From NCBI GenBank assembly GCA_020746835.1, contig JAGPNK010000015.1, positions 904,702 through 968,701 of the forward strand: a DNA stretch of 64,000 bases, written 5' to 3'. Source of the DNA: Stachybotrys elegans (Eukaryota > Ascomycota > Sordariomycetes > Hypocreales > Stachybotryaceae). A program made the translations under genes and the position numbers. Below the pieces are notes generated by a model, which was not told the DNA's origin, did no database searches, and saw only the letters and a list, made by a program, of their open reading frames with translations. Numbering within the stretch: the stretch's first letter is position 1; each line of letters begins with the position of its first letter. Shown here piece after piece: positions 61,501 to 64,000 of this stretch.

Positions 61501-64000
61501 ACTACTTAAATATAGTATAACTAAAGAGAAAATAGCCTAGATAGTAATATATACTAGAAATAAAACTAGTATAATAATAAAAATTCTAATAGACTAAGCT
61601 ATTATAGAGAAATAGCTAAGTCTACTATAGTAAAGTAGTAAAAAACTTAATTATTATTAATTTAAAAAGTATAATATTACTATAATAGAGAAAAGCTAAT
61701 TAATAAGGGATATAAATTAACTAAGAAGTTTAAAGCTAATAATAAAGATTATAAAATAAATATTAATAATAAGTCTAATTCTATTTATATTATAGCCAAA
61801 GGGTTATATACTCTAGCACTCTTAGATCTACTAAAGTAAAGCTTTAATAGATATATAATATATATTAAATATAGAAAGTATAATAAAGAGTTTTATAATA
61901 AAAAATAGCTTATAAAGTATATTTTCTCTAATATATATAATCTAAAAAATATAATAAAAAAGTAGTATTAGCTAAAGAAATTATATAGATAGTAATAATA
62001 GATCTATTAGAAAATAAAATATAAATTTAATATTTTAAAGTAATTAGATTATTAAAGTAAGGCTAAATAAGGCTAATACCTAGTATTAATATAGCTATAT
62101 AAAGATTAATATAGGCTTTAATAACTAGAATATATCTATAATAGTGAGAATTAATATAGAATATTCTAACATTTTGGTTAATTAGAAATAGATTAAATAG
62201 TACTTAAAAAATATAATTTACTCTATAATTAATAAGCTAAAGCTACTTAAAGCTATTAAAGGTATAGTATAATATATTAATAAAGTTTAATTTAACTTCT
62301 ATATTTCTAGTTAGGCTAAAAGAGTAAATATAGCTATATATTTTAATATTAAAGCCTATATTATTAATAATCTAGACCCTAATATACTACTTAGTAATAT
62401 CTAGCTAGAATATATAATATAAATATATTAATAAAGAAGTATATAATAGTATTCTATAGTTATTATAGTATAAAAGTACTATTTTAATAATATTTAAAGA
62501 GAAAAAGATATATTATTAAGTATTAGTTATAAGTATAGTTAAAGTATAGCTAGACTAAATAGCTAAGATTTCTATTGCTTTCTCTAGGATTAGTACTATT
62601 AATATATACTATACTAATAGAATATATTAATTTATATTAGCTAAATAGAGTATTATAAACTAAATATTTAATATAGATATACTAAAGATAATCTAAAGAT
62701 TAAATAGATAATAGTAGTAAATAATATAGATAAACTAATAAAGCTAAAGTAGAAATCTTATATTAAATAGATTAATAACTTAAATAAAAAAAGCTATTTT
62801 ATTATATTCTAGAAGTAAAAATTATAGTATTAATAGTATTAAAAGTAAAAAACTTAATAAATAATATTATTAGCTTACTAGATATTAATTAGATACTAGA
62901 TATATTAGTAAAATCTATTAAGATTAAATAAATAAAGTACTAAATAAAATAAATAGATTATATTCTAAATAGAGAGTAAATAACTAGATAATATACTAAA
63001 GATAGTAATAGAAAATAAAGTATATATATATATAGTTAACTAATAGTAGGTAAAAGCTTTATAGAGTTAGTAAGAAAATATAATATATAGTATATAAAGG
63101 AATAATCTCTATTAAAGAGAAAGATAAATTATATATTAATTTAGTTAAGAGATAGTAGAATTAGAAAAGAATTACTAAACTATATTCTTTAGAATAGTTA
63201 ATAAGAATTTTTAATAAAATATATAATAACTTTAGGTATTAAATAAGTTAAGTTAAATAGTAAATTAATACTATTTTATTATTAGTATTTTATTTAATAT
63301 AAATCTTAGGTAAGAAAAGGTTAAATAGTTATAAACCTATAATAGTTAAATAAAATAGTAGTTCTAGATACTTATCTATTTATTATAAAAGAAATAATTA
63401 TAGTAATAAAAAAAAGAAATTTATATTAATTTTTAATACTTTAGGATTTTTCTATTAATTATCTATCTATAAGTTTATTAGAATTAAATATTATTATTAG
63501 TTTATATAGATTAGAGATATTATATATAGTACTAATAGTTTTTATAATAGCTACTATTTACTTAGAGATTTATAGACTATAACTAAAGCTATATAATAAA
63601 TTTACTAAAATATATATTAATAATATTATAATATTTAGTAATATATATAAGAATTATCTTTATACTTAGAAATAATATTTAAGCTATTTAAAAGCTAAGG
63701 CTAGTGATTTCTTTAATAAAGTTATTTATTAAATATTCTTTAGTTAGACTACTAGGCTTTAAAGTAAATATATTAGATCTAAGTATAATAGAAAACTAAT
63801 ATAAAGAATAGTTGAAATATATATATTTATAATCTTATAACCTTAAGATATATTAGAAATAGTAATCTTTTTAAAATAGTTTATTTATAAATTCTAATAA
63901 AAGCTTAGCCTTAGAAATATAAGATAGAACTATTATATTAGTTATAAAAGAATAGTAAAATAATAAAAAGTAAATAAAAGTTAAAATATAAAATAATAAG
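58526..64000 (+). mobile_element. Third Ty3/gypsy element, RIP-inactivated, right-truncated by the window
   Basis: TGTTATAGGTATAGCC at 58,526 looks like an LTR start and cuts a family A copy. About 5 kb downstream, at 63,430-63,990, plus-strand read-through gives IYINNIIIFSN (remnant of the RT catalytic box), preceded by a helix-rich RT stretch. Spacing and strand fit one gypsy element. I could not locate the LTR end, gag or protease with certainty. The link between the LTR-like start and the RT is inference. Confidence 0.6.
63420..64000 (+). pseudogene. Degraded gypsy reverse transcriptase, partial
   Basis: The reading FYQLPIYKFIRIKYYYQF near 63,450 and YINNIIIFSNIYKNYLYT near 63,620 follow the palm-domain order of Boty/Tf1-like gypsy RTs. 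It continues past the window edge. All interruptions are TAA/TAG. Confidence 0.72.

Larger units (their letters stand above)
22355..64000. repeat. AT-rich, RIP-type mutated repeat block
   Basis: From a few bases after the STRAP stop codon to the end of the window the sequence is dominated by A, T and the dinucleotide TA. Remaining C is mostly in CT or CC, remaining G in AG or GG. CA, TG and CG are rare. All frames are closed by TAA/TAG, yet reading through them shows ancient transposon proteins. This is what repeat-induced point mutation of CpA together with loss of CpG produces. No intact gene, tRNA or rRNA is seen in these 41.6 kb. Confidence 0.93.

Noticed and set aside
22355..64000. Mitochondrial DNA insertion or centromere as the reason for high AT
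   Set aside because: Read-through reveals nuclear transposon proteins with transition-only damage. No mitochondrial genes are seen. A centromere cannot be excluded or shown from sequence alone.

Overview
The window is a piece of a filamentous ascomycete (Pezizomycotina) nuclear chromosome. Evidence: short GT-AG introns of about 40-185 nt with CTAAC/CTGAC branch sites, a Zn2Cys6 regulator, a btgC-type GH17 glucanase, a BIM1-like copper protein, a tRNA-Gly with an intron, and transposon relics destroyed by C-to-T/G-to-A mutation of the RIP type. A Sordariomycete is my guess; the genus cannot be read from the sequence.

The window splits into two halves. Positions 1-22,354 are an ordinary gene-bearing arm of balanced base composition. 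In order they hold: tRNA-Gly(GCC) (-), a Zn2Cys6 transcription factor (-), tRNA-Ser(CGA) (+), a 177-aa protein of unknown function (-), a membrane-anchored GH17 beta-1,3-glucanase (+), an SRR1-domain protein (-), a DUF427-type protein (+), a BIM1/LPMO-like GPI-anchored copper protein (+), the ubiquitin-binding WD40 protein Doa1/PLAA (-) and a STRAP-like WD40 protein (+). Doa1 and STRAP are transcribed divergently. All gene models except the one-exon RNA genes needed splicing by eye. Exons are given in each entry.

Positions 22,355-64,000 are an extremely AT-rich block with no intact gene. It starts within a few bases of the STRAP stop codon. Remaining C is almost always followed by C or T, and remaining G is preceded by A or G, so CpA, TpG and CpG are nearly absent. 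Reading through the stop codons still reveals the original content: a 12.8-kb Ty3/gypsy element with two 236-bp LTRs (26,309-39,093), a Fot1/pogo-type DNA transposon (about 42,833-44,690), a second Ty3/gypsy reverse transcriptase fragment (about 55,460-57,230) and a third gypsy element running off the right edge (from about 58,526).

Between, around and inside these lies the most interesting content: more than 20 copies of a non-coding repeat of about 1.2-1.33 kb, called family A here. It has one constant end (CCTTATT) and a second end (CCCTCCCGAG) present only in full-length copies. Many copies are short pieces (107-254 bp) that all keep the CCTTATT end. At least twelve insertions are flanked by direct repeats of 13 or 14 bp that always begin with ATA next to the CCTTATT end. 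Copies sit inside each other, in tandem, and in the middle of a gypsy reverse transcriptase. The pattern (3'-anchored, 5'-truncated, 13-14 bp duplications) points to a non-autonomous retroposon moved by target-primed reverse transcription. No autonomous partner is visible in the window.
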